DNA from: Bacteroides_E sp964583185
GTDB lineage: Bacteria; Bacteroidota; Bacteroidia; Bacteroidales; Bacteroidaceae
DNA: 34,829 nucleotides
Direction of reading: 5' to 3'
NCBI GenBank assembly: GCA_964583185.1
Contig: CAZOVL010000023.1
Location: 1-34,829 of the forward strand
The notes below the pieces were generated by a model. That model saw nothing but the letters and a program-made list of their open reading frames with translations, searched no databases and was not told the DNA's origin. The position numbers and the translations under genes were made by a program. Positions 8,868-17,994 of this stretch are shown here, piece by piece. Positions within the stretch are counted from its first letter, which is position 1; each line of letters begins with the position of its first letter.

Positions 8868-9530
8868 ATGGATAAAAAAGAGATTATAATAAAAGAAACT
8901 GAAGATGGAAGCAAAACCTTCTTTATCCCCTCTTTGAATGAGCATTATCACTCTACCAAAGGAGCCCTAACGGAATCTCAACACATTTTCATCAAAAATG
9001 GATTTGATTTGTTTGATAAAGACCAACTGAACATCTTAGAGGTGGGCTTTGGAACCGGATTAAATACCTACCTAACTGCTCGTGAAGCAGAAGATAAACA
9101 AATTAAAACACACTATACCACATTAGAAAAGTATCCTTTGTCCTGGAAAGAGGTAAGTTCATTAAACCACGAACCAGACGATTTATTAAAGAATATTCAC
9201 CTTGCCGAATGGAATCGCCCCCTAGAACTATCACCCTTTTTTACACTACACAAAATGGAAGGAGACTTCAAAAATGAAATATTCAAGCTTTCCAATGAAT
9301 TTTACGATGTGGTTTACTTTGATGCTTTTGCTCCGGAGAAACAACCGGAGATGTGGCAAGAAAACCTTTTTCAACAACTATACGTTATAATGAAACCCAA
9401 AAGCATACTTACTACCTATTGCGTGAAAGGTGTAGTAAAACGGATGCTAAAAAACTGTGGATTTCAGGTACAAAAAATCCCCGGTCCTCCGCAGGGAAAA
9501 AGAGAAATTTTACGTGCTATAAAGAATTAA
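8868..9530 (+). CDS. mnmD: Stand-alone tRNA 5-methylaminomethyl-2-thiouridine methyltransferase
   Basis: The protein methylates nm5s2U34 to mnm5s2U34 in the wobble position of certain tRNAs. From the ATG at 8868 it has 220 residues. I reject an upstream TTG at 8832 because it lies within the DedA gene. The SAM-binding motif is LEVGFGTGLNTYL, the active-site segment is YFDAFAPEKQPEMW, and the C-terminal family signature is TTYCVKG followed by GPPQGKREILRA. It corresponds to the methyltransferase half of E. coli MnmC; the FAD-dependent oxidase half (MnmC1) is not fused and not next to it. It is in a tight run, four bases after the DedA gene and 12 bases before znuA. Confidence 0.92.
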   Translation: MDKKEIIIKETEDGSKTFFIPSLNEHYHSTKGALTESQHIFIKNGFDLFDKDQLNILEVGFGTGLNTYLTAREAEDKQIKTHYTTLEKYPLSWKEVSSLNHEPDDLLKNIHLAEWNRPLELSPFFTLHKMEGDFKNEIFKLSNEFYDVVYFDAFAPEKQPEMWQENLFQQLYVIMKPKSILTTYCVKGVVKRMLKNCGFQVQKIPGPPQGKREILRAIKN

Positions 9531-9542
9531 TAAGAAAGAAAA

Positions 9543-10403
9543 ATGAAAGTCCATCACATCCTACTTATCGTATTCGGCTTATTTTTAATGAACTCTTGTT
9601 CAGTAAAATCAAAAGAAGGAGAACGCCAACTTACGGTAACCATAGAACCCATAAAATATTTCACAGAAGCAATTGTAGGCAACAAGTACATTGTACACAC
9701 AATGGTTCCCAATGGAACTAGTCCGGAAACATACGATCCTACCCCTCAACAGTTGGTTAAACTATCAAAAAGTAAAGCCCTTTTTTACACAGGCTATCTT
9801 GGTTTTGAACAACTCTGGATGGAAAGATTGCAGGAAAATGCCCCTGAAACAACTTTCTTCAACTTATCGGAGGGTGTACCTCTTATTGAGGAAACAGAGG
9901 AGCACGAAGGACATACGCACAAAGGAGGAATAGAACCACACATTTGGAACTCCCCAAAAAATGCTTTAATTATTCTTCATAACATCTATTCAGCTGTAAT
10001 TGACATAGATCCGGAAAACAAAGCATTTTATCAGGAAAACTATGAAGTGGAACAACAAAAAATAAAAGCAACGGCTCAACAAATTGATTCCCTATTAAAG
10101 GAACCAACTCAATCCAAGTCTTTTATGATTTACCATCCTGCACTATCCTATTTTTCCAGAGATTATGGTTTAACTCAACTAAGTATTGAAGAGGGAGGGA
10201 AAGAACCTTCACCCTATCACTTAAAAGAGTTAATAAATACCGCAAAAGAGAACAAGGTGAAAGTGATTTTTATACAACCAGAGTTCGACCAGAAAAATGC
10301 AGCCATTATTGCCAAAGAGGTCGGAGCTATTTTAGTTCCCATCAATCCCCTGGCGTATGACTGGCATCAAGAGATTATTCATACCGCCGAATCATTAAAG
10401 TAA
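9543..10403 (+). CDS. znuA: Zinc/manganese ABC transporter substrate-binding lipoprotein
   Basis: This 286-residue protein has a lipobox ending MNSC (Cys19), so it should be a membrane-anchored periplasmic protein. It has the cluster A-I (TroA/ZnuA) fold pattern: EPIKYFTEAI near the N-terminus, a short His/Glu-rich loop (EETEEHEGHTHKGG) typical of zinc-type members, metal-ligand histidines in EPHIW and HPALSYF, and the C-terminal INPLAYDW. The His-rich loop favours zinc over manganese. The ATPase gene follows eight bases later, but no permease gene is in this window. Confidence 0.9.
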   Translation: MKVHHILLIVFGLFLMNSCSVKSKEGERQLTVTIEPIKYFTEAIVGNKYIVHTMVPNGTSPETYDPTPQQLVKLSKSKALFYTGYLGFEQLWMERLQENAPETTFFNLSEGVPLIEETEEHEGHTHKGGIEPHIWNSPKNALIILHNIYSAVIDIDPENKAFYQENYEVEQQKIKATAQQIDSLLKEPTQSKSFMIYHPALSYFSRDYGLTQLSIEEGGKEPSPYHLKELINTAKENKVKVIFIQPEFDQKNAAIIAKEVGAILVPINPLAYDWHQEIIHTAESLK

Positions 10404-10411
10404 TTTTTCAC

Positions 10412-11191
10412 ATGGAAAAAAGAGAGGATAAGGAAAACCAACGTTTAGTTTCCATCAATCAAGTAACGGCAAGCTACGATCAGAAAATTGTACTTAAAGA
10501 GGCTAACTTAACTATTTATAAAAACGATTTCTTAGGCATCATTGGACCAAATGGTGGAGGAAAAACAACTCTCATCCGATGTATTTTAGGACTTCACCCT
10601 GCTTATAAAGGGAAAATTACATTCTACCGCGAGAATACCATCGTTCCCGAATTAACCATTGGCTACTTACCCCAGTATCATAATATTGATAAAAAGTTCC
10701 CTATCTCTGTATTCAATGTCATTGCCTCCGGATTGGCTTGTAAAACCTCTTTGATAGGTAAAATTCCCTCTCATCATCAAGAAGCGATAGAGTACATCAT
10801 CAACCAGGTGGGGTTAAATGATTATAAAGATCAATCCATAGGAAAATTGAGTGGCGGACAGATTCAACGGGCTCTTTTAGGAAGGGCAATTGTTTCAAAT
10901 CCTGAATTATTAATTTTAGACGAACCCAGCACTTACATTGATCGTGAATTTGAGACTAAACTTTACGAATTATTGCAAGACATTAATAAACACTGTGCCA
11001 TTGTGTTGGTAAGTCACGACATTGGTACCGTTCTTCAACAAGTAAAATCAATAGCTTGTATCAACGAAACATTGGACTATCATCCGGACACGGAAATCTC
11101 TAATGCGTGGTTGGAAAAGAACTATCACTGCCCCATAGAGCTATTAGGACACGGAAATATACCTCATCGGGTATTGAAAAAACACGCCTAA
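10412..11191 (+). CDS. znuC: Zinc/manganese ABC transporter ATP-binding protein
   Basis: This 259-residue ATPase has Walker A GPNGGGKT (45-52), the Q-loop in LPQYH, the signature LSGGQ (146-150), Walker B LLILDEP (166-172) and the switch histidine in VSHD. The order and spacing match metal-type (ZnuC/TroB) ATPases. It follows znuA by eight bases and presumably powers zinc import with it. The expected permease (ZnuB) gene does not follow: after a 136-bp promoter region comes an unrelated glycosyltransferase. The permease must be encoded elsewhere or be shared. Confidence 0.9.
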   Translation: MEKREDKENQRLVSINQVTASYDQKIVLKEANLTIYKNDFLGIIGPNGGGKTTLIRCILGLHPAYKGKITFYRENTIVPELTIGYLPQYHNIDKKFPISVFNVIASGLACKTSLIGKIPSHHQEAIEYIINQVGLNDYKDQSIGKLSGGQIQRALLGRAIVSNPELLILDEPSTYIDREFETKLYELLQDINKHCAIVLVSHDIGTVLQQVKSIACINETLDYHPDTEISNAWLEKNYHCPIELLGHGNIPHRVLKKHA

Positions 11192-11281
11192 ATAGGATGT
11201 CTAAATATTCTAAAAAAGATTATATATTATTGATTAATAGCATTTTTAAACTTCTTATTCCTTTACTTTACCACAAATCAC

Positions 11282-11289
11282 TATCTTTG
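11282..11289 (+). promoter_or_regulatory. -7 promoter box of the glycosyltransferase-deacetylase-queG unit
   Basis: TATCTTTG is an exact TAnnTTTG match in the 136-bp gap after znuC, 38 bp before the ATG at 11328. The upstream -33 region is only a weak T-rich match. Confidence 0.55.
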
Positions 11290-11327
11290 CACCATTAAAT
11301 AAATTTAATTGATTCAAATAGAGGCTA

Positions 11328-14300
11328 ATGAAACAATACAAAAAGATAAACAACCTGGTAGGTTGGCTCGTTTTTTTCATCGCTGCTACTGTCTATTGTC
11401 TGACGATTGAACCTACAGCTAGCTTTTGGGATTGTGGTGAATTTATTACCACAGCTTATAAATTAGAGGTTGGACACCCTCCAGGTGCTCCTTTTTTTAT
11501 GTTAACAGCCAACTTCTTCACTCAATTTGTGAATGACCCCTCTTTGGTTGCAAAGATGGTTAACTATATGAGTGCATTAATGAGTGGTGCTTGTATTTTG
11601 TTTCTTTTTTGGTCTATTACTCATTTAGTTAGAAAGCTTTTAGTTAAAGAATTCCAAGAATCGGTTAGTACCGGACAAATCATTACTATTATGGGTAGTG
11701 GTGTTGTAGGGGCTTTAGCTTATACCTTTAGTGACACCTTTTGGTTTAGCGCAGTGGAGGGTGAGGTTTATGCCTATTCATCTCTTTTCACAGCCATTGT
11801 TTTCTGGTTAATATTGAAATGGGAAGATGTTGCCGACCAGCCTCACTCTGATAAATGGCTCATTTTAATAGCCTATTTAACCGGATTAAGCATTGGGGTG
11901 CACCTATTGAACTTACTTTGTTTGCCTGCGATTGTGTTGGTGTATTACTTCAAGAAAAACCTAAAAGCCAATTTGAAAGGCTCCATACTAGCTTTAATGG
12001 GTTCTGCCGTATTGGTAGCCATCGTTCTTTATGGCATGGTACCTGGGGTAGTTAAAGTTGGGGGTTGGTTTGAACTTCTTTTTGTTAACACCTTAGGACT
12101 TTCTTTTAACTCCGGAGTCATTGCCTACTTAATCATTTTGGTTTCTATCTTGGTTTGGAGCATCTATGAAAGCTTGAATCAAAAAAGTAAAATGAGAACC
12201 AACATCTCTTTCTTACTGACCATTGCTTTAGTGGGTATACCTTTCTATGGACACGGAGTAAAGAGTGTGATTATTGGACTGATTATTTTGGCTGGTTTAG
12301 CCTTTTACCTATTTAGCGAAAGCATTAACGCAAAATACAAAATATCTGCTCGCGTACTAAATACCTCTTTACTTTGTGTAATGATGATTTTAATTGGATA
12401 TTCATCGTATGCACTCATTGTTATTCGTTCTACAGCGAACCCTCCAATGGATCAAAACTCGCCGGAAGATATTTTCACTTTAGGAGAGTATTTGGCTCGT
12501 GAGCAATATGGAACACGTCCCCTATTCTATGGTGAGACATTTGCATCAAGAGTAGAGCTGGAGGTAAAAGATGGCTACTGTGTACCTCTTCAGAAATCAG
12601 AATCTACTAAATATATTCGTAAAGAAAAGAGTGACTCACAAGAGAAAGATTCGTACGTAGAAGTTCCGGGTCGCATTGAGTACACTTATGCTCAAAATAT
12701 GCTATTCCCTCGTATGTATAGCAGCAATCATGCTGATTACTACAAGCGTTGGATGGATATTGAAGGAAAGCAGGTAATGTACGACCAGTGTGGTGAAATG
12801 ATTCCTCTAACCATTCCTACTTTTTGGGAAAATATAAAATTCTTCTTCTCTTATCAAGTCAATTATATGTATTGGCGTTATTTCCTATGGAACTTTGTAG
12901 GTCGTCAAAACGACATTCAGGGACACGGAGAAATTGAAAACGGAAACTGGATTACAGGCATCTCTTTCATAGACAATAAACTGGTAGGAAACCAGCAACT
13001 TTTACCCACAGACTTAAAAGAGAACAAAGGTCGTAATGTATATTATGGTTTGCCTTTACTCTTAGGTATCATTGGTATATTCTGGCAATTATATAGAGGA
13101 AAAGAGGGTACTAAACAGTTCTGGGTTGTATTTTTCTTATTCTTTATGACCGGATTAGCCATTGTGCTTTACCTGAATCAAACGCCTATGCAACCGCGTG
13201 AACGTGACTATGCTTATGCCGGTTCTTTCTACGCTTTTGCCATTTGGATTGGACTGGGTGTAGCCGGTGTTACCCGACTCATAAAGCATTACTTCAAGGC
13301 AAACCGAACAGTTGCGGCTAGTATTGCTACTCTTATTTGTATCTTAATTCCTATACAAATGGCCAGCCAGACGTGGGATGATCACGACCGTTCCAATCGT
13401 TATGTAGCCAGAGATTTTGGACAAAACTACCTAATGTCTCTTCCTGAAGAAGGGAACCCCATTATATTTACTAATGGAGATAACGACACGTTCCCTCTTT
13501 GGTACAACCACGAAGTAGAAGGCTTCCGGACTGATGCCAGAACGTGTAACCTCAGTTACTTGCAGACCGACTGGTACATTGACCAAATGAAGAGACCCGC
13601 CTACGATTCTCCTGCTCTGCCCATTACCTGGGATCGAATTGAATATGTAGAAGGAACCAATGAGTATGTTGCTATCCGTCCCGAATTAAAGAAACAATTG
13701 GATGCTCTTTACAGTCAGGCAGAAAATAAGCCGGAGGTATTAGAGGCACTACATAAAGAGTTTGGAGAAAACCCTTATGAATTAAAAAATATTCTAAAAT
13801 ATTGGGTTCGTTCCGATAAAGAAGAATTGAAGGTTATTCCCACCGACAGTCTTGTTATCACCATTGACAAAGAAGCGGTGCGAAAATCGGGTATGCTTAT
13901 ACCTAAAGCTTTGGGAGATTCCATTCCCGATGTAATGAGTATTTCTTTGAAAGGAAAAAGAGCACTCTACAAAAGTGAATTGATGATGCTTGAAATGATT
14001 GCTCAGGCTAACTGGGAACGCCCTATATATATGGCAATAACAGTGGGCAGTGAAAATCGTATTTCTTTTGAAAGAAATTTTATACAAGAAGGACTAGCCC
14101 TACGCTTCACTCCATTTAATATGGAAGAGTTAAATAGCAAAATAGATGTTGAGAAGACCTACGATAATCTGATGAACAAATTTAAGTTTGGAGGAATCAA
14201 TCATCCCAACATTTATATTGATGAGAATGCAATGCGAATGTGTTATACACACAGAAGATTATTTGCAACACTTACAACAGAATTACTAAAAGAGAACCAA

Positions 14301-14663
14301 AAAGATAAAGCACTGAAAGCCTTACGCTATTGCGAGGAGATGATTCCTCCATCCAATGTTCCTTATGATATTCAGAACGGAGCATTGCAATTGGCTGAAG
14401 CTTTCTATATGCTTGGTGAAATAAAAGAGGGTGACCGAATAGCAGGAGCACTTGCTGATAAATCGGTGGAATACCTCACCTGGTACTTGAGTCTTGACAC
14501 TTACAGTATGGCTGTATCTTCAAGAGAAATAGAGTATCACCTTACACTTCTGAACACCGGGCAAGCATTAATGAAGGAATATAACGTGGAGATGGCAGAA
14601 ACTTATGAGAATAAGCTAAACCAACTTTATGACGTTTATATTGCTAAGGTTAAACTTAAATAA
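11328..14663 (+). CDS. DUF2723 / TMEM260-like membrane glycosyltransferase
   Basis: This encodes 1111 residues. The N-terminal half and the stretch around 570-690 are polytopic, with roughly a dozen membrane helices. The first periplasmic loop holds the family hallmark SFWDCGEFI followed by KLEVGHPPGAP; acidic residues there are typical of GT-C fold enzymes. The C-terminal 350 residues are soluble, with a helical, TPR-like ending. DUF2723 is related to human TMEM260, a protein O-mannosyltransferase, so a role in protein O-glycosylation at the periplasmic face is a reasonable inference, not shown here. It begins its own transcription unit and the next gene starts six bases after its stop. Confidence 0.9.
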   Translation: MKQYKKINNLVGWLVFFIAATVYCLTIEPTASFWDCGEFITTAYKLEVGHPPGAPFFMLTANFFTQFVNDPSLVAKMVNYMSALMSGACILFLFWSITHLVRKLLVKEFQESVSTGQIITIMGSGVVGALAYTFSDTFWFSAVEGEVYAYSSLFTAIVFWLILKWEDVADQPHSDKWLILIAYLTGLSIGVHLLNLLCLPAIVLVYYFKKNLKANLKGSILALMGSAVLVAIVLYGMVPGVVKVGGWFELLFVNTLGLSFNSGVIAYLIILVSILVWSIYESLNQKSKMRTNISFLLTIALVGIPFYGHGVKSVIIGLIILAGLAFYLFSESINAKYKISARVLNTSLLCVMMILIGYSSYALIVIRSTANPPMDQNSPEDIFTLGEYLAREQYGTRPLFYGETFASRVELEVKDGYCVPLQKSESTKYIRKEKSDSQEKDSYVEVPGRIEYTYAQNMLFPRMYSSNHADYYKRWMDIEGKQVMYDQCGEMIPLTIPTFWENIKFFFSYQVNYMYWRYFLWNFVGRQNDIQGHGEIENGNWITGISFIDNKLVGNQQLLPTDLKENKGRNVYYGLPLLLGIIGIFWQLYRGKEGTKQFWVVFFLFFMTGLAIVLYLNQTPMQPRERDYAYAGSFYAFAIWIGLGVAGVTRLIKHYFKANRTVAASIATLICILIPIQMASQTWDDHDRSNRYVARDFGQNYLMSLPEEGNPIIFTNGDNDTFPLWYNHEVEGFRTDARTCNLSYLQTDWYIDQMKRPAYDSPALPITWDRIEYVEGTNEYVAIRPELKKQLDALYSQAENKPEVLEALHKEFGENPYELKNILKYWVRSDKEELKVIPTDSLVITIDKEAVRKSGMLIPKALGDSIPDVMSISLKGKRALYKSELMMLEMIAQANWERPIYMAITVGSENRISFERNFIQEGLALRFTPFNMEELNSKIDVEKTYDNLMNKFKFGGINHPNIYIDENAMRMCYTHRRLFATLTTELLKENQKDKALKALRYCEEMIPPSNVPYDIQNGALQLAEAFYMLGEIKEGDRIAGALADKSVEYLTWYLSLDTYSMAVSSREIEYHLTLLNTGQALMKEYNVEMAETYENKLNQLYDVYIAKVKLK

Positions 14664-14669
14664 TAACGG

Positions 14670-15284
14670 ATGCTTATAGAACAGCCACCTAAAATATTTC
14701 GCAATCTATATCCGGAAGCAATCTTCCGGATGGATGCAAATGAAAAGGCTATATATTTAACATTTGATGATGGTCCTATTCCCGAAGTAACTCCTTGGGT
14801 CTTAGACTTATTAAATGAACACCAAATTAAGGCTACCTTTTTTATGGTTGCCGACAACGTAAGAAAACACCCCGACGTATACCAAATGGTAGTAGACGCA
14901 GGTCATCAAGTGGGTAATCACACTTATAATCATTTACGTGGCTTTGAGCATAACGCAAAAGACTATATAGACAACGTGGAACTTGCTCAAGAACTTCTTG
15001 ATAGTCCCCTGTTTAGACCACCTCACGGCCAGATGAAGCCCAAGCAATATAAGAAGCTCAAAGAGGAGTATAAAATTATTATGTGGGATTTGGTGACCAG
15101 AGATTACAGTAAAATTGTAGATGGTGTAAATGTTTTTAAGAAAGTGGTGAAATACACCCGAAACGGCTCTATTGTTACTTTTCACGACTCCTTAAGATCG
15201 TGGAACAAAGGAAATTTACAATACGCTTTACCTCGTTCTATCGAGTTTTGGAAGGAAGAGGGTTATGAATTCAAGCTACTCTAA
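14670..15284 (+). CDS. Polysaccharide deacetylase (NodB-homology, CE4)
   Basis: This encodes 204 residues, nearly all NodB domain. Motif 1 TFDDGP contains the catalytic-base/metal Asp33-Asp34, motif 2 is the metal-binding HTYNH (His84, His88), motif 3 is RPPHG (116-120), and a late histidine sits in VTFHDS (His172). The full metal triad suggests an active deacetylase of N-acetylated sugars in peptidoglycan or another surface glycan. I see no signal peptide, so it may act in the cytoplasm or be an inner-membrane-associated variant. It is six bases after the glycosyltransferase gene and overlaps queG by 20 nt. Confidence 0.9.
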   Translation: MLIEQPPKIFRNLYPEAIFRMDANEKAIYLTFDDGPIPEVTPWVLDLLNEHQIKATFFMVADNVRKHPDVYQMVVDAGHQVGNHTYNHLRGFEHNAKDYIDNVELAQELLDSPLFRPPHGQMKPKQYKKLKEEYKIIMWDLVTRDYSKIVDGVNVFKKVVKYTRNGSIVTFHDSLRSWNKGNLQYALPRSIEFWKEEGYEFKLL

Positions 15285-16218
15285 AAAAGAGATCACAGAA
15301 AAAATTAAAGCCGAGGCCAAACGTCTCGGTTTTTCTGCCTGTGGAGTAGCCTCAGCCCAGAAAGTAACCAAAGAACAACAACTTTACTTCAAGGAGTGGT
15401 TACATAAAGAGTATGCTGCCGATATGTCCTATCTGCACAATCATTTGGAAAAGAGATTGAATCCGCAATTACTCTGTGAAGGAACGCAAAGCATTATCTC
15501 TGTGGCTTTAAACTACTACCCCCAACAAAAACTAGATTCAAATACCTATCAAATTGCCTGGTACGCTTATGGCAAAGATTACCACTTGGTAATGAAAGAA
15601 AAACTCAATCAGCTCTTTGACTACATTCACAACGAAATTACACCCATTCAAGGTCGAGTTTTTTGTGATACAGCTCCTGTTATGGAGCGTTATTGGGCTT
15701 ATCAGGCAGGACTAGGTTGGATTGGAAAAAATAACCAACTGATTATTCCACATCAAGGTTCCTTTTTTTTCTTAGGTGAGCTTTTTATTGATATTGAACT
15801 GGAATACGACAAACCTCAAAAAAACAGATGTGGTAATTGTACGCTCTGCATTGAGGGCTGTCCTACTCAAGCGTTACAAGCGCCCTATCAGTTAGACAGC
15901 AGAAAATGTATTTCCTACCTGACCATTGAAAATAGAAATGAGATTCCGGAAGAACTTCATCCGTCACTAAGCGATAAAATATATGGCTGTGATGATTGTC
16001 AAAAAGTTTGTCCTTGGAATCGTTTCTCCACTCCCACATTAATAAAAGAGTTTCACCTCTCCCCCACTTTATTAGCAATGAAAAAAAAGGACTGGATTAC
16101 ATTGAATGAAGTACAATATCAAGAATTATTCCGAAAAAGTGCGGTTAAACGAGCTAAATTTCAAGGTTTAACCCGAAACATTTCTGCGGTATCGAAGCAA
16201 GAAACAGATTCGTTATAA
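15265..16218 (+). CDS. queG: Epoxyqueuosine reductase
   Basis: This 317-residue cytoplasmic, cobalamin-dependent iron-sulfur enzyme performs the last step of queuosine formation in tRNA. The catalytic Asp lies in FCDTAPVMER (Asp135), followed by GLGWIGKN. Two 4Fe-4S clusters are evident: CGNCTLCIEGCP (Cys189, 192, 195, 199) and CDDCQKVCPWN (Cys242, 245, 249). The HEAT-like C-terminal extension of longer homologues is absent, as is usual in Bacteroidota. It overlaps the deacetylase gene by 20 nt and is the last gene of that unit. Confidence 0.95.
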   Translation: MNSSYSKKEITEKIKAEAKRLGFSACGVASAQKVTKEQQLYFKEWLHKEYAADMSYLHNHLEKRLNPQLLCEGTQSIISVALNYYPQQKLDSNTYQIAWYAYGKDYHLVMKEKLNQLFDYIHNEITPIQGRVFCDTAPVMERYWAYQAGLGWIGKNNQLIIPHQGSFFFLGELFIDIELEYDKPQKNRCGNCTLCIEGCPTQALQAPYQLDSRKCISYLTIENRNEIPEELHPSLSDKIYGCDDCQKVCPWNRFSTPTLIKEFHLSPTLLAMKKKDWITLNEVQYQELFRKSAVKRAKFQGLTRNISAVSKQETDSL

Positions 16219-16289
16219 AACACAGAAAGCCCCTCCAATGTCTTAAATTTTCGCATCAAATAAATCCACCAAAGGGAGGTACTCATTTT

Positions 16290-16421
16290 CGGTCCTAGAC
16301 CGGACACCGTTAGGTCCTAGATCGAGAGGCCTTTTGTCCTAGACCGACACCCCTTAAGTCCTAGACCGACAAAAAGTAAGAGTAAACCGAGGTTCTATTG
16401 GGTGTAGAAGGGGTACAAAGA
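16290..16421 (+). repeat. Array A: 22-bp-periodic CTAG palindromes plus conserved tail
   Basis: Four copies of the 11-bp near-palindrome GTCCTAGACCG (one with T for C) start at 16292, 16314, 16336 and 16358, exactly 22 bp apart. They are separated by 11-bp variable spacers. A decayed fifth unit (TAAACCG) is at 16383-16389. A 30-bp tail at 16392-16421 matches 22 of 30 bases, without gaps, to the tail after array B. The array begins 72 bp after the queG stop in a 342-bp gene-free stretch. The remainder of that stretch (16422-16560) is AT-rich and I see nothing else in it. Confidence 0.85.
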
Positions 16422-16560
16422 TTCACCGTTAGATGATTTCTTTTGTATTTATATTTTACCTTTTAATATCAATATAGGAAATTAAATACTCCCCTTTAGA
16501 TGCGTATCTTTTCAACTTTTATTCCTTCTGTTTATTTCGTAAGAGTAATGCTATTTTATA

Positions 16561-17820
16561 TTATTGCCAAACAACAGAAAACCGTAGGCCATCCACACCG
16601 TAATTCATGAAATTATTTAAAGTAAAACTTAGAGGAATAATAGGGAGCTTATTAAAATCAATCTCTGTCATAGTTATATGAGGATTAGAATTGGAATCAA
16701 AATAAAGGGTGTAAAAGTCTATTTCATCGATTTGCTCTTTTTCAATTGTGCTTAACTCCTGGCCGGACATTCTTTTTTTCATAAGTTCCATAGCCTCTTC
16801 TTTTTCTATATCAGTTTCTACAAATAGAAAAAGAATCTTTCCATATGTAATTAAGTTAACGTAAGCTAAATTCTGTATATCTTCATTCTCTTTAAAAGCT
16901 CCCTCTATTTTCTTAGGATAATCCGCAATTAATCGAAAAGAGGACCTGCATTCTTGATAAATAAACCCATTCTTTTTTTGCATCTCTTTTTGAGTATAAG
17001 GTGAACCGTATAGTAATTCATCTAATTTTAACCCCAAATTACACATACCTAACTTATGCAATTGTTTGTGTGAGGAATAAAACAAAGGTGTTGATGAATA
17101 AAAGAATTCTATATTTTGTGGATTATCAAAGTGCTTCACCTCTTCTGCTAGTTTATCCGTCATTTCCTTCGTAGGTTTTACATTTTTATAATACCTTAAA
17201 TGCTTGAATTTGTCGTAATATCCAAAGGTTATATTTTTAAACCCATCTTGCTCATAGAAAACCACCTGACTAGGATTGCTTACTTTCCTATTTAAGATGG
17301 CACCCATATAAATATTCTCACTTATGGATGGATTAATAAAAGTAGTAGTAGACTTAATATCATAGCCTATTCTTTTACCATTCTCAATAATGGGTGTGGT
17401 GTAGAAACCATTTACATTGAAAATATAAAATTCACTCTCTATTTCTTTTTCCTCTTCTACCTCTTGTTCTTTTCCTGTTTGCTTAATATGTATCTTTTGA
17501 GTAATCTGTTCTAGTGTAATCAATAAGTCGACTTCTCGTTCTATTGCTGAGGTGTCGTTTGGAAGAATCGTAACGGCCAAGTATTCATTTTTCTCCTTTT
17601 TTATTTTCTCCACAGCACAACATTTGGAATTGTTAGAAACATCCCAGTCAGCACTTGCTTCAATTTGAATTAACTCTGTTTTGCCTAAGTAATCAGAATT
17701 TATGGTTTTTGTCTTTATTATTATGTATGGCCTCATCAGAATTACATTCTCTTTTTCTTCGCAAGAAGAGAACAAAAGTAAACCTATAAAAACGGATAGT
17801 AAAATCGACCTTAATTGCAT
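16561..17820 (-). CDS. Lipoprotein with BACON-like domain and cholesterol-dependent-cytolysin-like core
   Basis: From the ATG at 17820 the protein has 419 residues; this start begins a lipoprotein signal peptide with lipobox LFSSC (Cys20). Residues about 28-115 look like a BACON domain (IQIEASADWDVSNN, then KIHIKQTG). An acidic linker (118-130) follows. Residues about 165-419 carry, in order, segments like those of thiol-activated cytolysins: IYMGAIL (like YPGAL), YQECRSSFRLIADYP, YVNLITYGKILFLFVET (like FVSNVAYGR-VFVKLET) and IPLSFTLNNF (like PISYTSVFLKNN). It ends there, so the cholesterol-binding domain 4 with its undecapeptide is missing. The cytolysin assignment rests on these collinear motifs only. 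It faces queG convergently and is AT-rich. Confidence 0.6.
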   Translation of the reverse strand: MQLRSILLSVFIGLLLFSSCEEKENVILMRPYIIIKTKTINSDYLGKTELIQIEASADWDVSNNSKCCAVEKIKKEKNEYLAVTILPNDTSAIEREVDLLITLEQITQKIHIKQTGKEQEVEEEKEIESEFYIFNVNGFYTTPIIENGKRIGYDIKSTTTFINPSISENIYMGAILNRKVSNPSQVVFYEQDGFKNITFGYYDKFKHLRYYKNVKPTKEMTDKLAEEVKHFDNPQNIEFFYSSTPLFYSSHKQLHKLGMCNLGLKLDELLYGSPYTQKEMQKKNGFIYQECRSSFRLIADYPKKIEGAFKENEDIQNLAYVNLITYGKILFLFVETDIEKEEAMELMKKRMSGQELSTIEKEQIDEIDFYTLYFDSNSNPHITMTEIDFNKLPIIPLSFTLNNFMNYGVDGLRFSVVWQ

Positions 17821-17994
17821 ATTTTTTGTATTTTTATTTCTCGGCCTGCAATTTATTAAAATATTCCCAATCGGAGTAACAAACATTAATTATAAAAAAT
17901 ATTTTAACATTAAGGAGTACAAATATTGCATTTTACACAGAACAACCATACAACCAGTGATATTTAAATTCTGAAATTATTACTAATAATCAAG

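Noticed and set aside
16290..16421. CRISPR array
   Set aside because: The repeats are only 11 bp, near-palindromic, with 11-bp spacers that are similar between the two arrays, and no cas genes are present.
17821..17886. 22-codon upstream extension of the cytolysin-like lipoprotein
   Set aside because: The ATG at 17820 gives a proper lipoprotein signal peptide; the extension would place it internally.
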